Positions 43,379 through 53,511 are shown, numbered from the stretch's first letter. The stretch is 64,000 nucleotides of DNA from JBNLAN01 sp050302175 (GCA_050302175.1 JBNLAN010000002.1:1-64000); one strand, 5' to 3'. A program made the numbers and translations. Notes: generated by a model from the sequence alone, not told the origin.

Positions 43379-44492
43379 AACGATAAACCTCCTGTAATCC
43401 ATCCAGCATAGCCTGAACGGCGTAGTGCCGTGCACGTTCGCCTGCGGCGCGGCGCACATCATCGCCATACTCCGCCAGCAAATAGCCAGCCACCCTTTCA
43501 GCATTGTCACCATCGACACACGCACCAATATGCTCATCCACCAGTTCGCGCAAGCCGCAAACATCGGCCACGATGCAGGGAAGCTCTGCCGCCATCGCCT
43601 CCACAACTACGCGCCCCATACCTTCATTGAGCGACAACAGCACAAAACGTTTTGCAGCAGCAAGGTAAGGTACGGGATCGCACCAGCCGGCAAAATGGAT
43701 GTTGCCGGCAATACCCAGCGCCTCAGCCTGCGCCTTAAGTTCGCCACGCAATCCCCCATCGCCGACGATGGCAAGCCGTGCATCCGGACGTCTTTCACAT
43801 ACCAGTGCCCAGGCTGCCAGAAGGCGACCCATCCCCTTGACCGGTACCAGCCTGCCGACCGATACCGCGTCCCACATGGCAGCATCCGGGTTGGCCTGTC
43901 GCCACGTCTGCACACGCTTTGCCACTGCATCGATATCGACACCGCTCGGCACCACAAACCACTGCGTGGCCTGACCGATACCCAGTTGCAGATGGTCATC
44001 CCGTTCGGCTGCCGTCAAAGCAATCAGGGCATCCGTACGCCCGGCCAGCCAGCGCTCAATCGCAGCAAACAGTTTCGTTGTTGCAGCAGAAAAATAGCCG
44101 TGAAAGATATGACCGTGCGGCGTATGCACCAGCGCGCCGCCACGACCCGCTGCCGCCAGGCGCCCCAGCACTCCGGCCTTGGAGGTATGCGTATGCACAA
44201 TATCAAACCCTTCGCATAACAAAACCCTGATCTCCCGATAGGCCGAGAGGTCGCCCCAGCCAATTTCGCGCATCAGCGACGGCACGATCCGGTAATCGCC
44301 ACCCGCCGCCCTAAAGCGTTCGATCCCTTCGGCAACCACACGCTTCTCCGCCTCACTCATACCCGACTCTGTGCTCAACCCGCAGGCCAGAACCACATTG
44401 TGACCCTCCCCTGCCTGCCCGGTAGCTGAGAGCAGCGTATTCACCGCTGAACCGCCGCCATCCATGCGTGTGATCAGGTGCAGGATTCGCAT
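43356..44492 (-). CDS. GT4 family glycosyltransferase
   Basis: 378 aa GT-B fold. The N-terminus ITRMDGGGSAVNTLLSA, HTHTSKAGVLGRLAA and HTPHGHIFHG match the GT4 acceptor half; VGRLVPVKGMGRLL, LAIVGDGGLRGELKA and the E-x7-E motif SLNEGMGRVVVEAMA the donor half. Sugar specificity unknown. Starts immediately after the stop of the next upstream transferase (TAGATG) and overlaps the PHP gene by 23 bp. Confidence 0.88.
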   Translation of the reverse strand: MRILHLITRMDGGGSAVNTLLSATGQAGEGHNVVLACGLSTESGMSEAEKRVVAEGIERFRAAGGDYRIVPSLMREIGWGDLSAYREIRVLLCEGFDIVHTHTSKAGVLGRLAAAGRGGALVHTPHGHIFHGYFSAATTKLFAAIERWLAGRTDALIALTAAERDDHLQLGIGQATQWFVVPSGVDIDAVAKRVQTWRQANPDAAMWDAVSVGRLVPVKGMGRLLAAWALVCERRPDARLAIVGDGGLRGELKAQAEALGIAGNIHFAGWCDPVPYLAAAKRFVLLSLNEGMGRVVVEAMAAELPCIVADVCGLRELVDEHIGACVDGDNAERVAGYLLAEYGDDVRRAAGERARHYAVQAMLDGLQEVYRFALACET

Positions 44493-45686
44493 CTACAAAC
44501 TCTCCACCAGTGCGACCAGCGCCGCATCGTGCTTCTCCCAGCTATATTGTTCCTGCACCGCCCCCACCAGCTCAGCCGCCATCTTCCCACGCGCTGGTCG
44601 CTGCTCGAGAAAACCGCGCACCTCGGCAGCGATGGCTTCGGGAGATATTCTATCGGCCACCCGATTGTGCGGCAGGCTGCCCACCACCTCGGCATTGGCA
44701 CCGGCCGGTGTTGCGACCACCGGCAACCCGGCTGCATTGGCTTCGATCGTCACCAGCCCGAAACCCTCCAGAGAACGCGTCGGCAGAATAAACAGATCGG
44801 CCGAGGCAAGACGCATCTGCACGGCATCATTGGGAAGAAAACCGGGAAACTGGATGCGATCAATTACCCCGAGATCCATGGCCAGCGCCTGCAGTGCGCC
44901 AGCCAGCGGACCATCACCGATCACACAGCAGCGGCAAGGAATGCCTTCCGCCTTCAGCATGGCCACTGCCTGCACCAACATATCCACGCCTGTGCGCGGC
45001 ACCAGATTGCGCAGCGTCACCAACACCGGCTCCTGCCAGCCCAATTGCTTGCGCCACTCTTCCCGCTTTGCATCAGTTGCCAGCGCCGGCATCTCGGCAC
45101 CGCCAGGAATGACTGTAATCACATCCTCCGGCACACCCACCATGGCCGTCACCCGCTCCCGCATAAAGCGGCTCAGGACCCGTATTGTATTCGCCGACCC
45201 GTACACCTCGCGTTCTATACGGCGCATGGCGCGCACCACCAGCGCATGGCGGAAATTCCATTCCAGTGCATGGCGGGTGGCATACTCCTCAAAGGCAAAC
45301 GAGTGGCAGGCCTGCAGGCGCGGCAGCCTGCATCCGGCGCGAAGCAGCGCCCACATCACAAACGGCTGCTCGGAAATCACCAGGTCGAATGCCTTACGAT
45401 GCTGCCGCCACCAGCCTGCCGCGCCGCGCTTGAGCTCCGACAGTCCTTTCCGACCCCGATCGCCCGACCAGGGCAAGCGGATTTCGCGCACACCTGATGA
45501 AAGCTTCACTTCAGATGCAGCATCAGGTGTCGGCTGCCGCGTGAGCACTGTGACCGGAAAACCCGCTGCAACCAGTGCCCGCACATGATTGGCAAGCATC
45601 CGCTCCGCCCCCCCCAGTACATTCTCTGCCGACACATCGGCAACGATCAGAATGCGCCTCTTTTCCACCATCGCATTATCCGCCAT
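44493..45686 (-). CDS. GT4 family glycosyltransferase
   Basis: 397 aa from ATG 45686 (GGAG five bases upstream, inside the asnB stop region); the longer frame runs into asnB. VLGGAERMLANHVRALVAAG, RNLVPRTGVDMLVQAV, CVIGDGPLAGAL and RSLEGFGLVTIEANAAGLPVVAT (landmark EGFGLVTIEANA) define a GT4 enzyme. Overlaps asnB by 11 bp. Specificity unknown. Confidence 0.88.
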   Translation of the reverse strand: MADNAMVEKRRILIVADVSAENVLGGAERMLANHVRALVAAGFPVTVLTRQPTPDAASEVKLSSGVREIRLPWSGDRGRKGLSELKRGAAGWWRQHRKAFDLVISEQPFVMWALLRAGCRLPRLQACHSFAFEEYATRHALEWNFRHALVVRAMRRIEREVYGSANTIRVLSRFMRERVTAMVGVPEDVITVIPGGAEMPALATDAKREEWRKQLGWQEPVLVTLRNLVPRTGVDMLVQAVAMLKAEGIPCRCCVIGDGPLAGALQALAMDLGVIDRIQFPGFLPNDAVQMRLASADLFILPTRSLEGFGLVTIEANAAGLPVVATPAGANAEVVGSLPHNRVADRISPEAIAAEVRGFLEQRPARGKMAAELVGAVQEQYSWEKHDAALVALVESL

Positions 45687-47556
45687 CAAAACTCCAGCCA
45701 TGCTGCTGCATCCAGCGATCCAGCAGCAGCACCGCCCACAGAATATCGGAGCGATCCTCACCGCCTTGATGGCGCTCCCACTCCCGGCGCACAAATTCGG
45801 GCTTAAGCAGCCCGGCCAATGGCGCGCCGTTGCACAACGCTTCGATGTCACCGGCAAGCTCGCCACGCAACCAGTGTTTCACAGGCGCCATAAAACCCTG
45901 CTTTGGCCGATCCACCACCGGCGCGGGCAGGCGCTTTTTGGCAATCGATTTCAACATCAGCTTCAGCCCTTCATTCCATGGTGGCCCATCCACTTTCAGG
46001 CGGGAATCCAGGGTAAGAATCGTGGAGTAGAGCTTCCAGTCCAGAAACGGTGCCCGCAACTCCAGCGCATGCGCCATGCTCATGCGATCCCCCATCGCCA
46101 ACAGATCATCGGGAAGATAGGTCAGCGCGTCATAGGCCATAACGCCGTTAACCGTGCCAAAGCGCTCGATCAGCCCGGCCATTCCGCCGGCATTAACGAC
46201 ATTGGCTCCCCATGGGCGACGGTTTCCTTCTCCCCCCGCCGTAAACATCTCCAGCCGCCCCGCCTCCGTGGTCCGCATCCAGCCGGCATATGCTGTCTCG
46301 AGCGGCGCATCGATCCCTTTCAGAAAACGCTTCAGGCGTCTGCGCAAATTGCGACTGCCGCTGCTTTCTCCTGCCAGCGAAGCCAGCGCATGCAGCGCCC
46401 GCTTACCGGGAAGCTTCGAAAAACTGGCATGCCATCTTGCCCCAAGGTAACGCGGATAGCCGCCGAAAATCTCATCCCCGCCCACCCCGGAAAGCGCTAC
46501 ATCCACATGTTTTTTTGCTTCGCGGCTGATCAGAAAGGTCGGCAGCGCCGCACTGTTGGCCACCGGCTGATCAAAAGCGGCCGCCAGCGCATCCAGACTC
46601 TCATGCGCATCTGCGCTTACCTCCAGCACCTGATGCTGACTGCCGATATGCGCCGCCACCTCAGCGGCATGGGCACTCTCGTCATAATCGGCAGGGCCGT
46701 CGGTAAAACGCACAGAAAAGGTGTGCAGCGGCTCGCTCATCTGCCGCGCCAGCGACTCGGCGATCAGCGAGGAGTCGACTCCTCCGGAAAGAAACACGCC
46801 CATCGGCTTATCGGAAACAGTACGGGCAATAAAAGCCTCATCCAGCATACCGGCAACGACTGTCTCAAGCTCATCGCCGGAAACATCGGGAGCCTGGTCG
46901 GGCTCCGGCAGCATCGCAAACCTGGAGAGGCGAAACGACTCGCCATCGGAAACCGCATAACAGCCGGGCGGAAGCTGATTCACCTCTTGATACAACGTCG
47001 CCGGAGCATCCACCCGCATGCGGACAAGCAGACTATAGACCGAAGAGATATCAGGAGAGAGGCGCCATTTCCCCTGCTCAAATGCCGACAGTGAAGAGGC
47101 TGCGCCAATACGTCCGTCCTGTTCGCAGACATACAGTGGCTTCTCGCCAAACGCGTCGCGCGCCAGCACCATGACATGATCGCGCGCATCCCACAGCACC
47201 ATCGCAAACATCCCCGACAGCATGTTGAACATGCCGAGCCCGAAGCGCCGATAAAGATGCGGCAGCACCTCGGTATCGGTATCGGACTGAAACTGCACGC
47301 CATCTTTTTCCAGCTGCTTGCGAAGTTCCCGATAATTGTAGATGCAGCCGTTGAAGCAAACCGTCACCTCATCCACGCTCATCGGCTGCTTTCCGCGTTT
47401 GTCCGGCCCGATAATGGAGAGCCGATGGTGAATTGCCGAAAACCCTTCGCCGATAAATTCACCGGAACCATCAGGCCCCCGGCCAGCCACGGTTTTCGCC
47501 ATGCTCCGAAGCTCGTCTTTCGTAACCCCGCCGCGAATCGTCACGAATCCGCACAT
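45676..47556 (-). CDS. asnB: Asparagine synthase (glutamine-hydrolysing) type, glycan-cluster form
   Basis: 626 aa from ATG 47556, giving the mature Cys2 nucleophile (MCGFVTIRGG). Glutaminase domain 1-200 with RLSIIGP and FNGCIYNYREL; synthetase domain with the PP-loop LSGGVDSSLIAESLA and LSGVGGDEIFGGYPRYLG. Overlaps the upstream methyltransferase stop by one base (TAATG). In exopolysaccharide clusters AsnB-like enzymes amidate uronic acid carboxylates or similar, so it may modify the glycan and not free aspartate. Both options remain open. Confidence 0.88.
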   Translation of the reverse strand: MCGFVTIRGGVTKDELRSMAKTVAGRGPDGSGEFIGEGFSAIHHRLSIIGPDKRGKQPMSVDEVTVCFNGCIYNYRELRKQLEKDGVQFQSDTDTEVLPHLYRRFGLGMFNMLSGMFAMVLWDARDHVMVLARDAFGEKPLYVCEQDGRIGAASSLSAFEQGKWRLSPDISSVYSLLVRMRVDAPATLYQEVNQLPPGCYAVSDGESFRLSRFAMLPEPDQAPDVSGDELETVVAGMLDEAFIARTVSDKPMGVFLSGGVDSSLIAESLARQMSEPLHTFSVRFTDGPADYDESAHAAEVAAHIGSQHQVLEVSADAHESLDALAAAFDQPVANSAALPTFLISREAKKHVDVALSGVGGDEIFGGYPRYLGARWHASFSKLPGKRALHALASLAGESSGSRNLRRRLKRFLKGIDAPLETAYAGWMRTTEAGRLEMFTAGGEGNRRPWGANVVNAGGMAGLIERFGTVNGVMAYDALTYLPDDLLAMGDRMSMAHALELRAPFLDWKLYSTILTLDSRLKVDGPPWNEGLKLMLKSIAKKRLPAPVVDRPKQGFMAPVKHWLRGELAGDIEALCNGAPLAGLLKPEFVRREWERHQGGEDRSDILWAVLLLDRWMQQHGWSFDGG

Positions 47557-48404
47557 TATATTTTCCGCCTGAACATCGCGAGCTGCCCGCCCCTGAACCA
47601 CGGCACAATCCCGAAGACGCGGCGAAACAACCGCTGCATCACCACGCCCACGCCCCTGCGGCTCAATATGTGCAGAGGATAATCGTCGTGATAGTAATGG
47701 TGCTCGATCATCTCCAGCCCATAGCGCCCCGCCAGCCACTGCAATTCGGATTTCGAATAGAGACGGATGTGACCGCGCCACTCATCCTCACGCAAAAACA
47801 TCGGGCTGCGCAGTAAACGCTCATGGTTGCTCTCGCCACGCATCAGCCGGATCAGCGAACCGATATTAGCGACATTCGGTGTTGTTAACAGTAACAGAGC
47901 TCCGGGCTTCAGCACTCTGGCGCTCTCCTCCAGAAACGGCAGCGGTGAAATCAGGTGCTCGAAAATTTCCGAGGCAACCACCAGATCGATACTGGCATCC
48001 GCATACGGCAAGCTTTCGGAAGCACCTTGCTTCGCATAAAACGGGTCCAAGTCAGCTTCATCGACAGCGATATCGGCTGCTTCCGCCCAGTCGCGAAATG
48101 CATCGGAAATGCAAAGCCCCACCCCATGCCAGCGGATTCCCGACCAGAAGTGATGACAAAGATTGATCCAGGTGCCGGGATAAAAACCGACATCAACTGC
48201 CGCCGCTTCGCCCGGAAGCGCTTCAATATAGTGCGAAAGCAGCTGCAGCATGCGATGAAAGCGCTGACCGTTGACGGCCGCATTGTGACTCCCGGGCACA
48301 AAACGGGTATCGCCCGCATCCTCCATCTCGAATGCGTTGGGCCGATACTGTTCGCGCACAAATCTGAAATACTGCGCTTCGCTATAGCGATAGCCTTGCT
48401 GCAT
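47556..48404 (-). CDS. Class I SAM-dependent methyltransferase
   Basis: 282 aa. SAM fold with VDVGFYPGTWINL at the motif I position, ASIDLVVASEIFEHLISPLPFLEESARVLKPG (landmarks DLVVASEIFEHL and VLKPGALLLLTTPN). The N-terminal 60 residues are not recognisable. Probably an O- or C-methyltransferase acting on a sugar or lipid-linked glycan. One-base overlaps with both neighbouring genes. Confidence 0.8.
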   Translation of the reverse strand: MQQGYRYSEAQYFRFVREQYRPNAFEMEDAGDTRFVPGSHNAAVNGQRFHRMLQLLSHYIEALPGEAAAVDVGFYPGTWINLCHHFWSGIRWHGVGLCISDAFRDWAEAADIAVDEADLDPFYAKQGASESLPYADASIDLVVASEIFEHLISPLPFLEESARVLKPGALLLLTTPNVANIGSLIRLMRGESNHERLLRSPMFLREDEWRGHIRLYSKSELQWLAGRYGLEMIEHHYYHDDYPLHILSRRGVGVVMQRLFRRVFGIVPWFRGGQLAMFRRKI

Positions 48405-49453
48405 CAGCCTGCATCCTCCATCACGTTCTCAAGATCGGCGATAAATGCCCGCCAACCGGCACTGCCACGCAAGGGTGCCGCCCAGGCAAGCGCTTGGCTG
48501 GAACGCTCATCACGCACTGTTGCATCCAGCATCGACTGCATGGCCTCCCTCCAGGCAAGCGCATCATGTGCCGGACAATAAACTGCCGCCCCCCCCGTGG
48601 TTTCACGCAACACCGGAATATCGGAAACAATTGCCGGAGTACCGCAGGCCATCGCCTCCAGCGGTGGCAGGCCATACCCCTCGATTTCAGAGGGCAGCAG
48701 CAGCGCAGTCGCTTGTCGATACATTGCAACAAGCATGACATCATCGGCAGTCTGCGTCATTTCGACATTGGCCGGAGCAACCCGCTGTAAAAGCTGGCGC
48801 TGTGCTTCCGAGATTCCCAAACACCTCAGTTTCAGATCGGTACCGCTTACCGCTTCGAGCAACGTTTCAACATTCTTGTGTGGCAACCCATTTCCGACAT
48901 ACAGAAAAAAAGGCGGTCTGGCCGGGGCTATGGTCGTATCCGGTGTGAATATTGCATCCACCGGCAAATGTCGTATCCGTGTCTCAGGTGCTTTCCCAAA
49001 CAGAACCTCACACGCAGCATGTGAACTTTCAGAGACAAACCAGCTCAATGCCGCCAGCTTCAAAGAGCGGCGAAGGATCTGCTTCCCAACAAACGAACGC
49101 AGCACATTTTTCCGGTAGAGCGGATGCGTGAGATAGAAGACGTCGTGTACGGTATGCACGGCAGGGCAAGGCAGGCGACGCAACGGCAGCTTCGGATAGG
49201 GGCTAACAAAAAGATCGTGCCCGCGCGCCAGTAGCGGCCAGAAAAGTTCGGGCAGTGGCGGCAGAAACAGCTCGCCTACTCGTCCGTCCAGACTCGCCGG
49301 CAATGCACAATCCCTCTTGCGCATGGCTATGGTGATGCGCCAATCGGGATGTGCCTCCAGCACCGCCAGCAACAACCCCTCAAGAAACCGGCCGATGCCG
49401 GTGCGCCGCCCGACTACGAATTCGCGTCCGTCGACCAGCAGCCTGCGCGTCAT
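48404..49453 (-). CDS. GT4 family glycosyltransferase
   Basis: 349 aa. GRRTGIGRFLEGLLLAV near the N-terminus, VHTVHDVFYLTHP, FLYVGNGLPHKNVETLLEAV and EIEGYGLPPLEAMACGTPAIVS (E-x7-E) place it in the mannosyltransferase-like GT4 group. Starts 4 bp inside the end of the upstream methyltransferase gene. Specificity unknown. Confidence 0.88.
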   Translation of the reverse strand: MTRRLLVDGREFVVGRRTGIGRFLEGLLLAVLEAHPDWRITIAMRKRDCALPASLDGRVGELFLPPLPELFWPLLARGHDLFVSPYPKLPLRRLPCPAVHTVHDVFYLTHPLYRKNVLRSFVGKQILRRSLKLAALSWFVSESSHAACEVLFGKAPETRIRHLPVDAIFTPDTTIAPARPPFFLYVGNGLPHKNVETLLEAVSGTDLKLRCLGISEAQRQLLQRVAPANVEMTQTADDVMLVAMYRQATALLLPSEIEGYGLPPLEAMACGTPAIVSDIPVLRETTGGAAVYCPAHDALAWREAMQSMLDATVRDERSSQALAWAAPLRGSAGWRAFIADLENVMEDAG

Positions 49454-50286
49454 GACTCGCCTCCGACAGGCCGGACGACGGCCAGCATGGCCTCCGTCAT
49501 CAGCGGACTTCCGAAAATTCCGGGGAGTGCAGCTACCGCATCGATCACGCGTTTAGCGGGCTCGACCATGCTGTGATCCCAGCCGATGCGCTCCACATGG
49601 AGACCCGCGCGCTCCAGCGCCAGCCGCAGGCTTTTCGGCGTAAAATGGAACAGGTGAATTTCACGCGTCTGCATCGAAAACAACGGATAGGGCCGCCCCT
49701 TCAACAACCGGTAGAGCATGGCCATCGGATAGTTGTTGCGGTTGGGCACGGCAATGAAGGCTACTCCATCAGGGCGCAGAAGCCGCCGAATTTCGGCCAT
49801 GGCCGCAAACGGATCGCGCATATGCTCCAACGAATGCCAGGCGGTTATGATATCGAACGAGGCCTCTTTCAACCCCATACTAACAAGTTCACCGACATGG
49901 ACACTGGCCTGTGGCGCCCGCCCACGCATCGCCTCGGCACCTGCGTCGGAAAACTCGGTTGCACTCACCGTATATCCTACCCGAACAGCCGCCTCGATAA
50001 AGGCGCCATCGCCACCACCGACATCAAGCAGGTCACCCGAACCTTTTTCACGCTGCAGCAATCCCACCCGGTGCTGCCACATGCGTTTCCGCGCCGCCAC
50101 GTGCTGCTCGCTCCACGGCTCGTAATAGGCCGCATCATAGGCCCGGCTCAGCGCTTCGATTGAGGGCATCGGCGCCACGAAGCCAAGATCGCAGACTTTG
50201 CATGCATACACGGTGTATGGTGGCTCGGTTGATTCGATCATGCGCAGGCTGGTAGCACCGCACAGCGGACAGGAGATATCAGCCAT
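49450..50286 (-). CDS. SAM methyltransferase with N-terminal zinc ribbon
   Basis: 278 aa from ATG 50286, with AGGAGG nine bases upstream. Two CxxC pairs near the N-terminus (CPLCGATS and CKVCDLGF) form a zinc ribbon. The SAM domain has LLDVGGGDGAFIEAA and FDIITAWHSLEHMRDPFAAMAEIRRLLRPDG (landmarks AWHSLEHM and LLRPDGVAFIAVPN). This architecture is frequent in O-antigen and sugar-modifying clusters. Target not known. Confidence 0.85.
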   Translation of the reverse strand: MADISCPLCGATSLRMIESTEPPYTVYACKVCDLGFVAPMPSIEALSRAYDAAYYEPWSEQHVAARKRMWQHRVGLLQREKGSGDLLDVGGGDGAFIEAAVRVGYTVSATEFSDAGAEAMRGRAPQASVHVGELVSMGLKEASFDIITAWHSLEHMRDPFAAMAEIRRLLRPDGVAFIAVPNRNNYPMAMLYRLLKGRPYPLFSMQTREIHLFHFTPKSLRLALERAGLHVERIGWDHSMVEPAKRVIDAVAALPGIFGSPLMTEAMLAVVRPVGGES

Positions 50287-51328
50287 GCCGCAGTACCTCC
50301 TCGTAGAGTGCTGCCACCTTCTTTGCATGCACTGCGATCGTGAACATACCGGCACGCCGCCGCCCCGCCTCTCCCATACGTGTACGAAGCGCCTCGTCCT
50401 GCATCAGCTGCCCACAAGCCTTTGCCATCGCCTCGACATCTTCAGGCGGAACCAACATCCCCTGCACACCATCCTCCACCACCTCCGGCACCCCACCGAC
50501 CCGGAACGCCACGATCGGCACGCCGTATGCCATGGCCTCGACCAGCACCCGCCCGAAAGCCTCGTGCCGGGAAGGAAGCAACAAAATACCGGCGTGCGAA
50601 AGCAACGTACCGGGCATGCTCACATGGCCATGACGATGAATTCGACCAGCACAAGGGCTTGCATCGAGCTGCGCCAGCACGCTTGCTGTATATCTCGCAT
50701 CATCGCCATCTCCACCGGCCAGATCGAGCTGCCAGCCGGGAAACGCCTTCGCCAACGCTTCGAACACCTCCAGCGCAATGTGCGGCTGCTTCACATCATC
50801 GAAGCGACCGAGAAACAGCATTCGCTTTTCATGACTCGATCGTTCCCCCTGCGGTAATTCGAGACCATTGTGAATCACCTGCACCTTGGCCGAGCCTGCC
50901 GGAAAACGCGCGGCTACCGCATGGCTGTTGCAGATGATGCGCTCGCACAATGTGTGCAGCAGCATGTCCATCAGCGGATCGCGCAACGCCACCCGGCAGT
51001 GGAACAAAACAGGGATGCCATTACCTCTTGCTGCCAGGGCCGCATAGACGGCGGCCCGGGAGCTGTTGGCATGAATAAGCGCCGGACGTTCCGCTTTCAA
51101 CCAGGCCCGCCAGCGCCGCAGTGCCGCAAACGTCGCCACACCCACTTTCGGCAATGGCAAGTGGTGGCAGCTGATACCGGCTGCAGAGGCGCGATGGGAA
51201 AGCTCGCCCGTCTCAGGCGTAACCAGCATAGGGGTATATGGAGCGGGAAGATGGCGCATCAGATCGAGCAGCGAATGCTCGCCACCGCCAACGAAATCGG
51301 TGAACTGAGAAACGAACAGAATCCTCAT
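50279..51328 (-). CDS. GT4 family glycosyltransferase
   Basis: 349 aa from ATG 51328; an upstream GTG lies in the same frame but without homology. FVGGGEHSLLDLMRHL, HANSSRAAVYAALAARG, FLGRFDDVKQPHIALEVFEAL and the donor motif SRHEAFGRVLVEAMAYGVPIVAF (landmark EAFGRVLVEAMA) are clear. Overlaps the downstream methyltransferase gene by 8 bp. Confidence 0.88.
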   Translation of the reverse strand: MRILFVSQFTDFVGGGEHSLLDLMRHLPAPYTPMLVTPETGELSHRASAAGISCHHLPLPKVGVATFAALRRWRAWLKAERPALIHANSSRAAVYAALAARGNGIPVLFHCRVALRDPLMDMLLHTLCERIICNSHAVAARFPAGSAKVQVIHNGLELPQGERSSHEKRMLFLGRFDDVKQPHIALEVFEALAKAFPGWQLDLAGGDGDDARYTASVLAQLDASPCAGRIHRHGHVSMPGTLLSHAGILLLPSRHEAFGRVLVEAMAYGVPIVAFRVGGVPEVVEDGVQGMLVPPEDVEAMAKACGQLMQDEALRTRMGEAGRRRAGMFTIAVHAKKVAALYEEVLRHG

Positions 51329-51380
51329 TGAGCCACCATTAGGCCCGTATATGATTGAAACCACTCGAGGAAAAAGCCAC

Positions 51381-52412
51381 TCACTTCAGTCGCCTCCACT
51401 CCATTAATCGTCCAGCTTCGCGACCAAAATCCATACATAACCTGACCAGAGGGGCAATAGCCACCACCGATGGTGTCAGGCAAGAGCGACGGCTCTCCTC
51501 AACGATCTGCAACGGTGACGCGCATCGGTTGGCAAGATAAACCTTTGCCGCCAAAGTCACATAATAAATGGCGAGAACCAACGCAGCCCAACCGATACCA
51601 TATAATACCGCAACCAACGCAAATATCGGCAGTCGCAAGAACCAGGACCAGCGCAGCGGTGATAATAGCGCCTCTAGCTTCCCCATTCCCCCCAAACGAT
51701 TGATACGGTATTCACCACGTCCGCGTCGAACGAACCAGCGCCATATATCGCTAAAGTGTTCGCGGTTACGATGCTCGACCACAGCCGTTGGCAAAAAAAT
51801 CTTTCTTCCAGTGAGAGCCCCGACCAGTTGTTGGTCTTCGCCGCCATGGTGATGGCGGACATCAAAACCGCCGGCGGCAATAATCGCTTCACGCCTAAGC
51901 GCCAAATTGCCGGTCGATAGGCTATTCGACTCATTTTCGCGCTCGCCCGCAATAATCAGCCTGGGGATCCCCCCCCCCGGCAACCCAATCAGTGCCGTAG
52001 CGCAAGCAACCACATTGCCCTTCTGCGGTAGAATGCCACCGCCAACCGCCACCACTTCATCATCAAGAAAAGGGGCGGTTATATGCTCAAGCCACTCCGC
52101 ACATGGAATACAGTCGTCGTCGATAAATACGAGGATATCGTTGTCGCATGCCTCCACTGCTCTCTGGCGGATGGCGCCAAAGCCCAATCCCTTTTCGTCG
52201 AGAGCCAGGTAGAGATCAGCCATATCAACTGGCAGCGGAGCAACTGCTGCTTCAGAAATGTCCTCGACGATGATCAAGTTACACTCTTTAAGCTGTGAGT
52301 TGTCGATCAAGCTGCGCAACTTTCGGGCTAATTTGCGCAGCTCCTCTGTCCGCCCTTTCGAACAAACAGCGACACTAACCGACAATGTCCATTTCGTTCT
52401 CTTTTTAATCAC
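51381..52412 (-). CDS. GT2 family glycosyltransferase, membrane-associated
   Basis: 343 aa. GT-A fold: VSVAVCSKGR at the start, FIDDDCIPCAEWL (DxD-like DDD), STGNLALRREAIIAAGGFD and GGEDQQL as acceptor/catalytic segment. A C-terminal transmembrane pair (about 258-290, LPIFALVAVLYGIGWAALVLAIYY) anchors it. Overlaps the radical SAM gene by 8 bp. Confidence 0.85.
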   Translation of the reverse strand: MIKKRTKWTLSVSVAVCSKGRTEELRKLARKLRSLIDNSQLKECNLIIVEDISEAAVAPLPVDMADLYLALDEKGLGFGAIRQRAVEACDNDILVFIDDDCIPCAEWLEHITAPFLDDEVVAVGGGILPQKGNVVACATALIGLPGGGIPRLIIAGERENESNSLSTGNLALRREAIIAAGGFDVRHHHGGEDQQLVGALTGRKIFLPTAVVEHRNREHFSDIWRWFVRRGRGEYRINRLGGMGKLEALLSPLRWSWFLRLPIFALVAVLYGIGWAALVLAIYYVTLAAKVYLANRCASPLQIVEESRRSCLTPSVVAIAPLVRLCMDFGREAGRLMEWRRLK

Positions 52413-53472
52413 GAATAATGTCGAGCGCCCGCCGCTTTAAACCATGAGTTGCAACCTTCCAGGAACGGCGAAAGGACACTTCCGATTCACAACCCCAACA
52501 ATTGCAATGCGTTTCCCATATCCACCGCCGAACAGCCTCAGCCTCAGCACCTTCCCACACTTCACGGAACGAACGCTCCTTAACGTTGCCGAACGGTTTA
52601 TCGAGCAAAATACAGGAGTAAACGTTGCCGGTAGGGTCGAGAAAAAAGGCATTACGTCCGGCGTAGCAACGCACCACTTCATGCGGATTCAATTGATAAC
52701 CCACCATGCCATCGTAATAGAAATTACGGTAAGAAGGGGAATGCTTTTGTATGTATGCCACCTGCCTGCCAACCTCTTCCAGCATGGCCGGGTCGAACCT
52801 GAAGTGCCGCTCCTCATTGTGATAAAACGAACCGGAAGTTTGCGGAAAGGAGAAAGAGAACCCTATGCCTTCATTGCTAGCCAGCTCCCAGACGTGTTGA
52901 ATCTGGTCGTAATTATTCGGTAGCACAGTCATTGTAAAACCCAGCTCGATATCGGAAAACGCTTCCCGCACCAACTTCAAATTCTTCTGTACCTTATTGA
53001 AGTTCCCCGGAATACCGCGTATGGCATCATGCACCTCACCAATGCCATCAAGTGAAAAAGAGATCCGAAATCGCTGAGGCCGAGGCTCGCCCTCAAGAAT
53101 CGTTTTAAGCGTCTTCACGCTCTTCTCCGGCTGCAGGGCATTGGTATTTATCGAAACCGAAGCGTTGGGGAAACGAGACAAATAGAAGCGGGCGATATCT
53201 GCCAATTGCGGATGCAGCATCGGTTCGCCGCCGGTAATGCCAATATCGGTAACATTCCGGAACAGTTCCTGATCAGCGAAAATACGTTCAATATCGTCTA
53301 AACTGAGCTCCTGCGAACGCAGCTTGCCGTCGCTATAGTCGATCTGCCAGATGTTGCACATCGTGCAGCGACTGTTGCACTGGTAGGTAACGGCGTGGAC
53401 AAAGCGTTCGATGCCGCTCGCTTCCGGGCGAATCAGGCGATCCATCCGCTTGAGGACATATTCAGGCTTCAT
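52405..53472 (-). CDS. Radical SAM/SPASM-domain protein
   Basis: 355 aa. The radical SAM cluster motif CNSRCTMC is at residues 32-39, followed by DIGITGGEPMLHP and SFSLDGIGEVHDAIRG. The C-terminal SPASM region has CYAGRNAFFLDPTGNVYSC (landmark CYAGRN) and GNVKERSF, ending with CNCWGCE. Such proteins modify peptides or, in glycan clusters, may epimerise or couple sugars. It lies between two glycosyltransferase genes. Substrate unknown; no small precursor peptide is evident nearby. Confidence 0.88.
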   Translation of the reverse strand: MKPEYVLKRMDRLIRPEASGIERFVHAVTYQCNSRCTMCNIWQIDYSDGKLRSQELSLDDIERIFADQELFRNVTDIGITGGEPMLHPQLADIARFYLSRFPNASVSINTNALQPEKSVKTLKTILEGEPRPQRFRISFSLDGIGEVHDAIRGIPGNFNKVQKNLKLVREAFSDIELGFTMTVLPNNYDQIQHVWELASNEGIGFSFSFPQTSGSFYHNEERHFRFDPAMLEEVGRQVAYIQKHSPSYRNFYYDGMVGYQLNPHEVVRCYAGRNAFFLDPTGNVYSCILLDKPFGNVKERSFREVWEGAEAEAVRRWIWETHCNCWGCESEVSFRRSWKVATHGLKRRALDIIRD

Positions 53473-53511
53473 TGAATGAACATAGCAGCTGGCCTCTTGC
53501 TCGACAACGCG

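Noticed and set aside
45589..47094. Plus-strand ORF of 501 codons
   Set aside because: Antisense of asnB and the adjoining transferase gene.
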